This document shows positions 9,866 to 18,365 of a stretch of 64,000 bases of DNA, in pieces (within the stretch, counting starts at the first letter, position 1; each line of letters starts with the position of its first letter). Origin of the DNA: Syntrophorhabdus sp. (GTDB lineage Bacteria; Desulfobacterota; Syntrophorhabdia; Syntrophorhabdales; Syntrophorhabdaceae); assembly GCA_012719415.1 (NCBI GenBank), contig JAAYAK010000072.1:1-64000 (forward strand), written 5' to 3'. The position numbers and the translations under genes were made by a program. Below the pieces are notes generated by a model that made no database searches, was not told where the DNA came from, and saw only the letters and a list, made by a program, of their open reading frames with translations.

Positions 9866-11005
9866 ATGGATCAGCAGACGCTAGCCAACCGCCTGAAGGC
9901 AGCAAGGGAGAAGGTTGGCCTTTCGGTCGTCGAGGCGGCTCGGAGGCTTGGATATACAAGTTATCAGACGCTGAGCAACATCGAGAAAGGCGAGAGGAAG
10001 GTCAAGGCTTCGGAACTCAACCTCTTTGCCAGGGTGTATTTCTGCTCCCTGGACAGTTTTCTCGATGAGGCTTTCCAGGGGAAAACAATGGTCTTGCTCT
10101 GGCGAAAAGCCCCTGAGGGCGATGCCAGGAAAGAACTTGAATCAGCCATTACGTATCGCTGCGAACAGTATCGTTCCCTTGAAAGGTTGCTGGGACACGA
10201 AAGCACCGGTGACCCAAAATTCATCGATCTCAGAATCAACGACATCAGCACTCCCGGAAAGATCGACTCTCTTGCCGGCGATACCTGGAGGCTTCTTGAG
10301 CTTGGCAGCAGGCCGGCCTTGACGCTCAAGAACATACTGGAGCAGACATACGGGGTAAAGTTCATCTATCAACCCCTCGCGAGTATCAGCTCGGCCGCCT
10401 CCACCGTCCATCCCGATTTCGGGCCCGTGATCGTCATCAACTCCGATGAAGCGCCCTGGCGCCGCAACTACGATCTTGCACACGAGCTATTCCACCTCAT
10501 TACCTGGAAGATCGTTCCCGCGGAAGAATTGAGCGGGGATTACCTTGCGGAGATAGAAAAGAAGGCGGACCGGTTCGCCTCCGCGCTCCTTCTCCCCGAG
10601 GCGGAAGTAAGAAAGGCGATGGACAAGGTCATGGAGAATCAAAAGACCCTGACCTATGCGGATGTAGTCGACATTGCCAGGGACTTCGGCGTTTCCACGG
10701 TGGCCCTTCTGTACCGCCTGTCCGCCATCGGGTGCATCGAATGGGAAACGGCCAGAAAGCTGGCCGGCGATGAAACGCTGGCCAGACTGGACAAGAAGAA
10801 GAGGATCGACGACTGGGGCGACAGACCCGTTTCCGACCGGTTTCACAGCCTCGCCGTGAAGTGCCTGAGAAAAGGACTCCTCTCCCGGGGCAAGTTCGCG
10901 GAGATCGTCGGCATCGATAGAAGCGAGATAGACCTGTTCATAGAAGCTGAAGGGCTCATGGAAACGGAAGGTACGCCTATTGAAATTATGGCTCCTCGAT
11001 GCTGA
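9866..11005 (+). CDS. XRE-domain ImmA/IrrE metallopeptidase (antitoxin/regulator)
   Basis: A 379-residue protein of the COG2856 type. An N-terminal helix-turn-helix (residues about 8-60, with VVEAARRLGYTSYQTLSNIE) is joined to an ImmA/IrrE zinc peptidase with HELFH at 206-210 and a probable third ligand E231 in EKKADRFASALLLPE. Such proteins cleave or bind a partner and regulate their own operon, and many are antitoxins for a downstream nuclease-like toxin. The PIN-like gene here starts inside its last codons. The last 43 residues are duplicated as a fragment at 9243-9383. A good promoter and ribosome site lie upstream. Confidence 0.88.
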   Translation: MDQQTLANRLKAAREKVGLSVVEAARRLGYTSYQTLSNIEKGERKVKASELNLFARVYFCSLDSFLDEAFQGKTMVLLWRKAPEGDARKELESAITYRCEQYRSLERLLGHESTGDPKFIDLRINDISTPGKIDSLAGDTWRLLELGSRPALTLKNILEQTYGVKFIYQPLASISSAASTVHPDFGPVIVINSDEAPWRRNYDLAHELFHLITWKIVPAEELSGDYLAEIEKKADRFASALLLPEAEVRKAMDKVMENQKTLTYADVVDIARDFGVSTVALLYRLSAIGCIEWETARKLAGDETLARLDKKKRIDDWGDRPVSDRFHSLAVKCLRKGLLSRGKFAEIVGIDRSEIDLFIEAEGLMETEGTPIEIMAPRC

Positions 11006-11501
11006 CGTAATCATAGACCTGATCAGACTTGAAATATTCGACAAACTTACCGCACTGCATGAGATACACGCAGCATCGACGGTCATCGATGAAGTCAAAT
11101 ACTGCATAAGAGACGGCGTGAAAGTGCCGATCCCATTCCGAGGGAAGTACATTGACACGGGGACTGTCCGTGAGGTATCCGCTGAACCCGAGGAGCTTGC
11201 CGAGGCACTCAATCGTATTCCGGAGAACCAGCGCAGTGTCATCCATGGAGGAGAACTTGAATCCATGGCGGTTCTCGTCCGCCGGGACGACCTTGTCTTC
11301 TGCAGTTGCGATGCCGCCACCATACGGACCCTGCCCTTTCTTGATCTCTCTGAAAGGGGTATTTCAGTCGAACGACTGCTCAAAACCTCGGGTCTCACAC
11401 AATCGAGCTTCGAGGACCGTCACACAGAAGCATACTTCAAGAGCAATCTGGATATCGGGAAGAAAAGCAAACTCGGCTTACTCTCTACCAGTCCGTCGTA
11501 G
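10980..11501 (+). CDS. PIN-like putative nuclease toxin
   Basis: A 173-residue protein with a PIN-like acidic pattern: LLDADVIIDL at the N-terminus (D7, D9), GGELESMAVL (E92, E94) and CSCDAATIR (D111), the order expected for a metal-dependent RNase fold. The TTG start at 10980 is preceded by GGAAGG and overlaps the ImmA/IrrE gene by 26 bp, so the two are translationally coupled. The pairing suggests a toxin held by the XRE/ImmA-IrrE protein. The last 20 residues are lysine- and serine-rich and may not belong to the fold. Confidence 0.7.
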   Translation: MKLWLLDADVIIDLIRLEIFDKLTALHEIHAASTVIDEVKYCIRDGVKVPIPFRGKYIDTGTVREVSAEPEELAEALNRIPENQRSVIHGGELESMAVLVRRDDLVFCSCDAATIRTLPFLDLSERGISVERLLKTSGLTQSSFEDRHTEAYFKSNLDIGKKSKLGLLSTSPS

Positions 11502-11573
11502 CGCTGTGGCACAACACCGAAGGGCATAGAAGAACTGAGTACGTATGGAGACTCTCCTCTTCGGCCGGTTGTC

Positions 11574-11860
11574 GCGGTGGCTCCGCGTGGGGTCTCTTTG
11601 CCGTGCAGCCACGCTACGGATCACACCCGTTACGTGCTTTCGACTCGCTCGATGCTCATTGCGGACAGAGGTGAGTGCAGGTTGCCGGTTGGTCGTCCGC
11701 AAACATAACCCTATCGCATATCGCCAACGTGGTGCTGTCAGACGCATCGGTCCCGGCCACTTCCGTGCCCGGTCCGCGCTCCCCGAAAACACAACGGGTC
11801 CCGTGATCCTCCGCTAACGGCTGCACGGCAAAGATACCCCACGCTTCGAGGTTGGCTGAA
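11574..11860 (+). repeat. Palindromic island element, copy 2
   Basis: About 287 bp, the same orientation as copy 1. The end stem is the best kept of the direct pair: 26 bases from GCGTGGGG (11585) match the reverse complement of the segment ending ACCCCACGC (11843) with one mismatch. Core segments are as in copy 1. The most variable part is the loop between GCGGAC and GTCCGC (about 11662-11700). The copy starts about 70 bp after the PIN-like gene. Confidence 0.85.
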
Positions 11861-11950
11861 GGTGATAAGAAAGAAGAAGTGAAACAAACATGCAAGATTC
11901 AAGTGACAATTGCTGGTGTATGCAAGGGGAGGGCATGGCAACATCGCTCC

Positions 11951-11990
11951 TATGGACGCGATGGAGATCGAGTCCATAATCGGCCCTTTT
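11951..11990 (+). repeat. 40-bp imperfect direct repeat, first copy
   Basis: Matches 12107-12146 with few differences. It contains TATGGAC and GTCCATA, which can form a 7-bp stem around GCGATGGAGATCGA. It lies in the gene-free stretch after element copy 2. Confidence 0.6.
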
Positions 11991-12106
11991 GAATCTAGAC
12001 CTCTTGACAATTGCTTCCTGAAAGCAATAAGCAAGGCAATCGTGGAAATATCCACGGTTTCATGTGGTAATTGCGGACATTCAAAGAGCATAACAATATC
12101 GTTTTT

Positions 12107-12146
12107 GTGGACTCGATGGAGATCAAGTCCATAATCATCCGTTTTT
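12107..12146 (+). repeat. 40-bp imperfect direct repeat, second copy
   Basis: Second copy of the unit at 11951-11990, 156 bp downstream. The stem bases are partly changed (TGTGGACT and AGTCCATA) but still pair. Confidence 0.6.
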
Positions 12147-12156
12147 CATGTCGGAC

Positions 12157-12187
12157 TTACACCTTTGGTGTAAATTTATCGATAAAT
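12157..12187. other. Hairpin plus perfect 14-bp palindrome in an otherwise gene-free gap
   Basis: TTACACC/GGTGTAA (12157-12173) forms a 7-bp stem with a TTT loop. It is followed at once by ATTTATCGATAAAT (12174-12187), a perfect palindrome. The whole gap 11861-12554 holds no supported gene and is AT-rich. These sites could be a terminator and operator for the membrane/SIR2 pair, but no promoter pair is obvious. Confidence 0.45.
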
Positions 12188-12554
12188 GTAGCGTTAGGCG
12201 AGTTGATTCCTTGAAGTGCTGTTCTCTGGCTTGAATACACGGCACTGGAAAAGTAAAGGATTCAATACAATTCTTATTGACATGTGCTCAGGATAATAAC
12301 AGAATAATCTAAACACTAAGCGTATCCATTGGCTGAATGCGATAGAGAAATAATTGGTTTATCGAGGAACGTTCCGATGTTTCTAATCGAGAGCGATGAT
12401 GATTTCGGACGACGTTTGGCGGACAGGTCAACAACCCCCGGGGTTATCCTCGAAATCTGCCGAGAATAACAGAAACAGGACGCAAGACTAGAGGATCAAG
12501 AAGTCAAAGGCTAGATGTAACCGATTGACTTATTGTACTGTGTGGAGATTCTGG

Positions 12555-13544
12555 ATGAATCGTGAATCACTTGTCAGAATTACCGGTATTCCAAAGAAAG
12601 GGATTTGGGAAAAACCTTGGATTAGCTATGCTTTGGTTGTGTTGTCGATCTGTTGTTCCGTTGCAGTCGCTTACATGGGTTGGCAAATTAATGAGAAGAT
12701 TACCAAAATCAACGTCGAGTCCAGTGAAACAACGGCAACGAAAAATCGGGAACTCAGTAAGCAAATTCACGATGAAGATACCAAATTCAGAAGTCAAAGC
12801 GATAGCATGGCTCGGGCGATGGCGCAGTCAAGCGTTGATCAGCAAAAGATATCTTGGACAGTTTCGTTACTCCCGCATCTCTCAAGTGCTGATTCTAAAC
12901 TGCAGCTATACGCTTCATTGGTGCTACGAGATCTGAAGGAAAAAGGTGTCTTTCCAGATCATTTGATGCCGGCAATTGGGAGGGCAGCGTTTGACGAAAG
13001 AACGGACCCTGATGCTGCTCACATCCTTAAAGAGCTGTTTGGGAAGGGCAAAGGGCAATATACCCTGACTATGGGCAGCAACTTGTTTTCGAATGTACCA
13101 TTTGCCTTGTCGCTTGACGAGAGGAGATATTTCATAATCAACTCCGATAAAGGGCAATTTTCCATAAGCGTTATAGTCGGCAATGAAAAGATCGCTGAAG
13201 TTGAGATCGTGAACAACAGGCCAGTTCGCAATTCTCTCTCTAATGTTTTCTTGACTCATGGACAGACCCTGATTGTCTCCAGTTTGGATGACGGTAAACA
13301 GATTTACAAAGCCAACGTCGGACGAGAGATTGACTTAACCTATCTGACTCCAGACAAACCAGTTCGCATCAGAGTAGCTCCTGACAGAATCCAAGTCGGG
13401 GGGTCTACTCTTTCAAACAATTCTATATCCAATTTTATGGTGGGGATAATTGTTTTCAAGAATGGTGGTATGGCCTTGGGTGGAAACTCCATTGCGCCTA
13501 AGGCTGTTCGGGAGCTCTATCTCAGAACTATCGGCAAACGATAA
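12555..13544 (+). CDS. Single-pass membrane protein of unknown function
   Basis: A 329-residue protein with a transmembrane segment at residues 22-43 (WISYALVVLSICCSVAVAYMGW). A charged, probably coiled segment (about 45-95) follows, then a helical part (WTVSLLPHLSSADSKLQLYASL), and a C-terminal region of beta-rich character (130-320). I recognise no family. ATG 12555 is chosen for the GGAG 8 bp upstream; TTG 12525 is possible. The SIR2-like gene starts 78 bp downstream on the same strand, and both share low GC content. A membrane partner for a NAD-consuming effector is one reading; this is inference. Confidence 0.6.
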   Translation: MNRESLVRITGIPKKGIWEKPWISYALVVLSICCSVAVAYMGWQINEKITKINVESSETTATKNRELSKQIHDEDTKFRSQSDSMARAMAQSSVDQQKISWTVSLLPHLSSADSKLQLYASLVLRDLKEKGVFPDHLMPAIGRAAFDERTDPDAAHILKELFGKGKGQYTLTMGSNLFSNVPFALSLDERRYFIINSDKGQFSISVIVGNEKIAEVEIVNNRPVRNSLSNVFLTHGQTLIVSSLDDGKQIYKANVGREIDLTYLTPDKPVRIRVAPDRIQVGGSTLSNNSISNFMVGIIVFKNGGMALGGNSIAPKAVRELYLRTIGKR

Positions 13545-13622
13545 CAAAGCGATGGAGTTGATGGTTTAGAATCGAAGAGCCGGTTAGAGAGTTATGCTGA
13601 GTTTGTAGAAGGGTGTCTACGA

Positions 13623-14669
13623 ATGAATAAGTGCTATATTTTAGGTGCCGGCGCTTCCTTTGGATACGATGATAGTATTGTACCGGAATTACGCCCTCCT
13701 TTGACTAATGGGTTTTTTGTACAAGGGCTTCGATTAGGCATTTTCACAGAACAATCTTTTCCTGATTTGTTTTCGAGTGTTAGGAAATATCTTAGCATAG
13801 AAGGAGATATTGAAAGACAACAGCAACTGGATTGTGATATTGAAGGGCTGTTAGATTGGCTTGCGAACGCGTTTAAGGAGGCAACCTCATCGGGTGAGAT
13901 CGATTTTGAGCGAAGCAATCAGGCGCAACGAGCATTAAGTCAAACATTCTATTTCATATACGAATTATTTAGGTATTATACGCTTCTTTATGGTCCTAAA
14001 TTTGATAACTATAGAAGACTTGCTCTTCATTATCATGACTGTAAGTACGGAATCATAACTTTAAACTATGACGTGTTCTTCGAATTGGCCGCACAGAGTA
14101 TTAACGTTAATACTCATTATTCTCTTGGGCCGCATCATCCCAAAAGCGTTCCCATTGCAAAGATTCATGGTTCTATAAATTGGTTGAATCCGTGTAGAGG
14201 CGGAATTGCATTCGGGGGTTTAGGAAGCGATTCTTTCTTAGAGATTATTACCCCCATTTTCTCAAATAGGATAAACATAACACAGATGATGGTCTTACCG
14301 CCTGGCGCTGTTCGTGACATCAGCTATCGAGATTTTGTTAGATCAGGTATAGATTATGACGAACCTGCGATAATTCCACCTCTTGCTGGATACAAAGACT
14401 ATGATAAGATTCAAGACTATTCGGGTATATGGACATTTGCTGAGTCAATGCTTCGGGAAGCTACCGAATTAGTTATAATCGGATGTTCTATACGAGCCGA
14501 AGACGTTAAATTTAACGAGTTGCTGAAAAAAGCTGTTGGTCAAAAGGCATCTATTACTATTGTTGATAAGACTCCGGACAAGGTTGTCAGTAATTTAGAA
14601 CGAATAGTTGCCAATCCAATCGTGGATAAAACATTTACCTCATTTACCGATTACGCCAAAACTCTTTGA
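13623..14669 (+). CDS. SIR2-like (defence-type) NAD-binding protein
   Basis: A 348-residue protein with SIR2-fold landmarks: GAGAS at 8-12, TLNYDVFFE at 146-154 with N148 and D150, KIHGSINW with catalytic-type H182, and a late IIGCSIRAED segment. It lacks the zinc CxxC pairs of true deacylases (compare the sirtuin at 24.9 kb). It therefore belongs with the SIR2-like domains used as NADases in phage-defence systems such as Thoeris, DSR and SIR2-HerA. It follows the membrane-protein gene and is followed by the inverted element copy. Composition is clearly AT-richer than the core genome, indicating transfer. Confidence 0.8.
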   Translation: MNKCYILGAGASFGYDDSIVPELRPPLTNGFFVQGLRLGIFTEQSFPDLFSSVRKYLSIEGDIERQQQLDCDIEGLLDWLANAFKEATSSGEIDFERSNQAQRALSQTFYFIYELFRYYTLLYGPKFDNYRRLALHYHDCKYGIITLNYDVFFELAAQSINVNTHYSLGPHHPKSVPIAKIHGSINWLNPCRGGIAFGGLGSDSFLEIITPIFSNRINITQMMVLPPGAVRDISYRDFVRSGIDYDEPAIIPPLAGYKDYDKIQDYSGIWTFAESMLREATELVIIGCSIRAEDVKFNELLKKAVGQKASITIVDKTPDKVVSNLERIVANPIVDKTFTSFTDYAKTL

Positions 14670-14863
14670 AGAATCGAACGCCGCCTCAACCACACACAAT
14701 TCCCTCCGGCATAGAAGATTCACGCCACCACCCTAAGATGAATTAAGATGACTTGATCAGGGTGGAGGCACCCAGCGGGCAAGATGATAGGCTCTGGGGT
14801 AGAAAGCCTTATGGTCGTTATTCTTGCAGCGGTTCAAATCATTCAAAGCATTACTTTACCCAC

Positions 14864-15135
14864 CGAGCGCGGGGTCCCACTTCTCCCGGACGGCCGTTAG
14901 CGGAGGATCACGGGACCCGTTGTGCTTTCGGGGAGCGCGGACCGGACACGAAAGTGGCCGGGACCGATGCGTCTGACAGTACCGTATGGGCGATACGTTA
15001 TCAAGTCATGTCTGCGGACGACCAATAAGCAACCCGTACCTACCTCTGTCCGCAATGAGCATCGAGCGAGTCGAAAGCACGTAACGGGTGTGATCCGGAG
15101 CGTGGCTGCCCGGGAGAAGTGGGACCCCGCGCGGA
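14864..15135 (-). repeat. Palindromic island element, copy 3 (inverted)
   Basis: About 272 bp, the reverse orientation to copies 1 and 2, closing the island just before the dynamin-like gene. The core matches the other copies, but the end stem has another sequence: GGGGTCCCACTTCTCCCGG (14871-14889) pairs with CCGGGAGAAGTGGGACCCC (15110-15128). The inner pair GTGCTTTCG/CGAAAGCAC is perfect here and imperfect in the other copies. Pairing is thus kept while sequence changes. Confidence 0.85.
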
Positions 15136-15183
15136 CCTTACGTTACGAGAGCAAACTGACTGACGAACCGTTTGTCATTTGTC

Positions 15184-16857
15184 TTATTTTGCTGTTTGAT
15201 CCAGTGTTCGTTTCAGCTCTTCTATCAAGGCGGAGGTTAAGCCTGTTCGGGATTGCATGCCCGATAGCAGGGCATCGATCGTTGAGAGCTCGTCCTTGAC
15301 GTATCCCATTGCCTGGTCGCGGACCTCGTCGATCGTTTTGTTGATCCGTATTTCCCATTGGTATGCCAGGCGGGAGAGGTGGGCTTCGACGGTTTTGGGG
15401 ATGAGCTTGCGAAAATGGGTCTCGAAGGGTTTTCGGAAGATGCACATGGGGATGAGGAACCAGAGGAGGTCGAAGTGGAAGTCGAAGGGATGGATGAAGG
15501 CTATGTCAGGGTGGGAGGGCTCGGTGACGGTCATGTTCCATTCGATGCTTGTCGGGGTGATTCCCAGTACCTTTTCGATGTTCTTGTCGAGGAGGTTCCG
15601 AAAGAGCATCATCGAGCGGGAGATGGCGGCATGGGCCTTTTTCAGGGTGCCCAGGAAATGCTTGTATTCCGTCTTCGACAGGGAATCCATCTCTTTCGTC
15701 ATCGTTTCCATGAGCCACTCTTCGTAGCGTCTCGTGAGCTTCCAGAGATTTCCCTTCCATTGGGGCATCTCTTCGGACAACGTTTTGAGGAGCTTTTTCG
15801 TCAATGGCAGCCTGTGGGTGGTTTCGAGGTATTCCGCTATGACCGGGCGGGTCTGTTGCTTGCTGTCCCGGGCGATGAGGGAGAGCTCCGACTGGATGAG
15901 GTCGTAGTTGACGGTTTCGTCGAGAATGAGTTTCTTTAAGACATCGCGGTCCTCGTCGCTCTGCAGGGATGTTTTGAGGGCTATCTCGAGGTAGCTGATC
16001 GTGTTCCTGGTGAGGGACCTTACCTTGTGGCGCAGGATGCCCTCGAATTCGTTGCCGCGGTTACGGGACAGGGCGAGCAGCATCTGGTCGAGGAAGCGTT
16101 TGTAGAATTCCGTTTCGGCGACGACGGAATAGAGGAGCACGGGAAAGTCCCGGTTCAGCTCCCGCCTCAATGTGCTCTTGAAGAACCGGACGACCTCCTC
16201 CTGCTGGTCCGATGAGAGTAGGTCGACCTTTGTCAGGAGGAGGACCACCCTGGGCGTGTGCTCCGTGAGGTTTCTTATGAGGGCAAGGTCGTTTTCCGAC
16301 AACGGTCTGTCCGCGCTGATCGCGACGATCGCCATGCCGACCCCGGGAAGCCATTCCTGGGATATCTCCGTGTTGTACTTGAAGACGCTTCCCAGGCCCG
16401 GTGTGTCGACAAGGCGGAGTCCCTCGTAGTACGTGAGGTGGGGCAGTTCGATGTCCACCACCTCGACGTTCTTCTCGTTTGCGGGGTTTTTCGCCTCTGA
16501 GATATAGAGTTCAACCTCGTCGAGGCCGATCCGCGATTTCCTGTTGTCGAGGAATGTCACTGTGGCCCCTTCGGTCTCCCCGTAGCTCAGGCGCGTGATG
16601 ACGGTGGTTACGGGAATGGCGCCGACGGGAAGGACGGGCTTGCCGATGATGCTGTTGAGAAAGGAGCTTTTGCCCGCCTTGAATTGTCCCAGGATGGCGA
16701 CGTCGATGAAGGGATCTCTTGCCAGCAGGTCCTTACAGGCGTCGACCTGCCGCGAGAGGGACAGGATGCCGTATTCCTTGCAAATCTTCTCAATGGTATT
16801 GAGGACCGGAAGGGCGGGGTGCCGGATGGGGCTTGCAATGCTTGAAGTGTCGTTCAT
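15184..16857 (-). CDS. Dynamin-like GTPase
   Basis: Large GTPase of the bacterial dynamin-like family, thought to act on membranes. Numbering from the leading TTG frame, G1 GQFKAGKSS is at 58-66, G3 DTPG at 152-155 and G4 TKVD at 210-213. The helical stalk occupies about residues 280-555, with a hydrophobic stretch near 460-475 (FHFDLLWFLIPMCIF) that may be the membrane paddle. ATG 16857 follows GGAGGAG; the frame could also open with TTG one codon earlier. Its 3' end lies 48 bp from element copy 3, so the island boundary abuts this gene. Confidence 0.85.
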   Translation of the reverse strand: MNDTSSIASPIRHPALPVLNTIEKICKEYGILSLSRQVDACKDLLARDPFIDVAILGQFKAGKSSFLNSIIGKPVLPVGAIPVTTVITRLSYGETEGATVTFLDNRKSRIGLDEVELYISEAKNPANEKNVEVVDIELPHLTYYEGLRLVDTPGLGSVFKYNTEISQEWLPGVGMAIVAISADRPLSENDLALIRNLTEHTPRVVLLLTKVDLLSSDQQEEVVRFFKSTLRRELNRDFPVLLYSVVAETEFYKRFLDQMLLALSRNRGNEFEGILRHKVRSLTRNTISYLEIALKTSLQSDEDRDVLKKLILDETVNYDLIQSELSLIARDSKQQTRPVIAEYLETTHRLPLTKKLLKTLSEEMPQWKGNLWKLTRRYEEWLMETMTKEMDSLSKTEYKHFLGTLKKAHAAISRSMMLFRNLLDKNIEKVLGITPTSIEWNMTVTEPSHPDIAFIHPFDFHFDLLWFLIPMCIFRKPFETHFRKLIPKTVEAHLSRLAYQWEIRINKTIDEVRDQAMGYVKDELSTIDALLSGMQSRTGLTSALIEELKRTLDQTAK

Positions 16858-17172
16858 CAACTCCTCCGAAAGCGATCCGTGGATGACCGCGAAAGGCTTC
16901 CACTATTTGTCAGGAGTTATCAGCCCCGGTCAGGGCGGTTAGAAGGTGAACCCCATCACCGGTCAAAAAATATCATATATCCGGGAAGGTTTACAATCCA
17001 AAACCATCTTCCGCAGTCATGCCTTTGCCGGTAGCGCGCGTTGACTTCCTGCGGTGAGGGGGATATGATTCCTGTACCGCGGGGCATGGGTGTGGTGGTG
17101 CCTGGTCGCCTGGGAGTTTTCATTGCCCGATCATGTCCGCGGCACGTGTTCAGGAAAGTCCCCGGGGGAGAT
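16858..17172. other. Intergenic region between divergent genes
   Basis: About 315 bp separate the dynamin-like gene and the ferredoxin-nitroreductase. It must hold both promoters, but I cannot assign hexamers with confidence. CCGGTCAGGGCGG near 16925 and ACCGGTC near 16956 are partly complementary. An in-frame extension of the nitroreductase to 17041 exists but shows no protein-like conservation. Confidence 0.35.
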
Positions 17173-18051
17173 ATGAATTACGACGGTCTCATCACCATCG
17201 ACAGCGAGATATGCAGGAAGGACGGGCTTTGCGTTCGCATCTGTCCGAAGGTTTTCACCCAGGCCGGGCCGGGCAGTGTGCCTGAGGTCTCGCGGCCGGA
17301 GTTCTGCAATGATTGCGGGCATTGCCTGCTTGTCTGTCCTGTCGGGGCGATACGGCACCGCAATCTTGAGGGAAGGGCCATCACTGAAGTGGAGAAGGAC
17401 CTTTTGCCGTCGTTCCGGCAGGTGCAGGAGATGGTGAGGGCGCGGCGCTCCATTCGGAATTTCCTCGATAAGCCCGTCGAAAGAGAAATGATAGAGAAGG
17501 TCGTCGACGCGGCCCGGTTTGCTCCCAGCGCCAAGAACACGCAGAGTACGCGGTTCATTGCCGTCGACAATGGTGAGACGCTTCGGAGGATAGCGTCCAT
17601 GACGGCGGCGTGGCTGGGAAGGTCGGCGAAGAAGCTCAGGAACCCTCTCGTCCGCGCCGTGTATCTCATGCGCGGCCTGACGACGAAGGAAGAGTATTCC
17701 CGCTGGATCGGACAGTTCGAGCTTACGGCGCGCAACATGGAGAAGGGCATCGATACGATCCTGTACCGGGCCCCCGCGCTTGTCCTGTTCCATGCCGACA
17801 GACGGGTGCGCTTCGCTGAGGCGAACGCGAACCTTGCCCTCCAGAACGCCACCTTCGCCGCCTCAGCGCTCGGCCTTGGCACCTTCTACACGGGATATGT
17901 CGTCTCCGCCTGTGCCCACGACAGGGCGATCCCCGATATGCTCGGAGTCCCGAAAGGACACCGCGTCTACGCCGGTATGACCCTTGGTCATGTGAAGATC
18001 GGTTTTTCGCGCTGGATAGACCGGAATCCGGCAAGAATAGACTGGATATAG
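17173..18051 (+). CDS. Nitroreductase with N-terminal two-cluster ferredoxin domain
   Basis: A 292-residue fusion. Residues about 1-65 are an 8-iron ferredoxin (CRKDGLCVRICPKVF, CNDCGHCLLVCPVGA) and residues about 85-290 a flavin nitroreductase (RRSIRNFLDKPVE, ARFAPSAKNTQSTRF, ASALGLGTFYTGY). Such proteins are common in anaerobes and reduce an unknown substrate with electrons delivered through their own clusters. ATG 17173 is chosen because GGGGGAG precedes it and the family starts there; the longer frame from 17041 is unlikely. It is monocistronic, followed by a repeat hairpin. Confidence 0.88.
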   Translation: MNYDGLITIDSEICRKDGLCVRICPKVFTQAGPGSVPEVSRPEFCNDCGHCLLVCPVGAIRHRNLEGRAITEVEKDLLPSFRQVQEMVRARRSIRNFLDKPVEREMIEKVVDAARFAPSAKNTQSTRFIAVDNGETLRRIASMTAAWLGRSAKKLRNPLVRAVYLMRGLTTKEEYSRWIGQFELTARNMEKGIDTILYRAPALVLFHADRRVRFAEANANLALQNATFAASALGLGTFYTGYVVSACAHDRAIPDMLGVPKGHRVYAGMTLGHVKIGFSRWIDRNPARIDWI

Positions 18052-18060
18052 ATCACTGGC

Positions 18061-18238
18061 GTTAGAACCGTTAGAACCGTTAGAACCCCTCTAATCCTTG
18101 GAATGGTTGTGAGTTGGTGATGACTGTGGGAGGGGGAGAGCTTGAAGTACAATCCTCTCCGCCTGTGCTCGGCACCCCTTCAACGTCCCAACGGTCCCAA
18201 CTGTTCTAACGGCTCTAACGGTTCCAACGGTTTTTAAC
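18061..18238. repeat. Inverted arms of short tandem units (site B)
   Basis: Left arm 18061-18088 is three exact GTTAGAACC units. Right arm 18190-18238 carries four or five units of the reverse complement, GGTTCTAAC, with substitutions (TGTTCTAAC, GGCTCTAAC, GGTTCCAAC). About 100 bp without a gene lies between. The gap 18052-18365 holds nothing else I can name. Confidence 0.75.
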
Positions 18239-18365
18239 CCTGTCGTCACCCGTATTACCTAATTTACTTTTCTTTCACAATGTGCGATAAAGTCACAGAA
18301 AGTTGATTGCACCCATTGCATTCAACAGGGATACTCATAATTCAGTAAGAAGGGTGCACGATACG

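Noticed and set aside
12088-12199. Possible integron attC site (GCATAAC ... GTTAGGC)
   Set aside because: The 7-base ends are imperfect partners, the expected inner L boxes are missing and no integrase is present; probably chance.
9415-15135. Group II intron or retron RNA as explanation of the island element
   Set aside because: No reverse transcriptase lies in or near the copies, and the element lacks the conserved intron ends; left as an unassigned structured element.
17041-17172. N-terminal extension of the ferredoxin-nitroreductase
   Set aside because: The residues are not protein-like and a good ribosome site precedes ATG 17173, where the ferredoxin domain begins.
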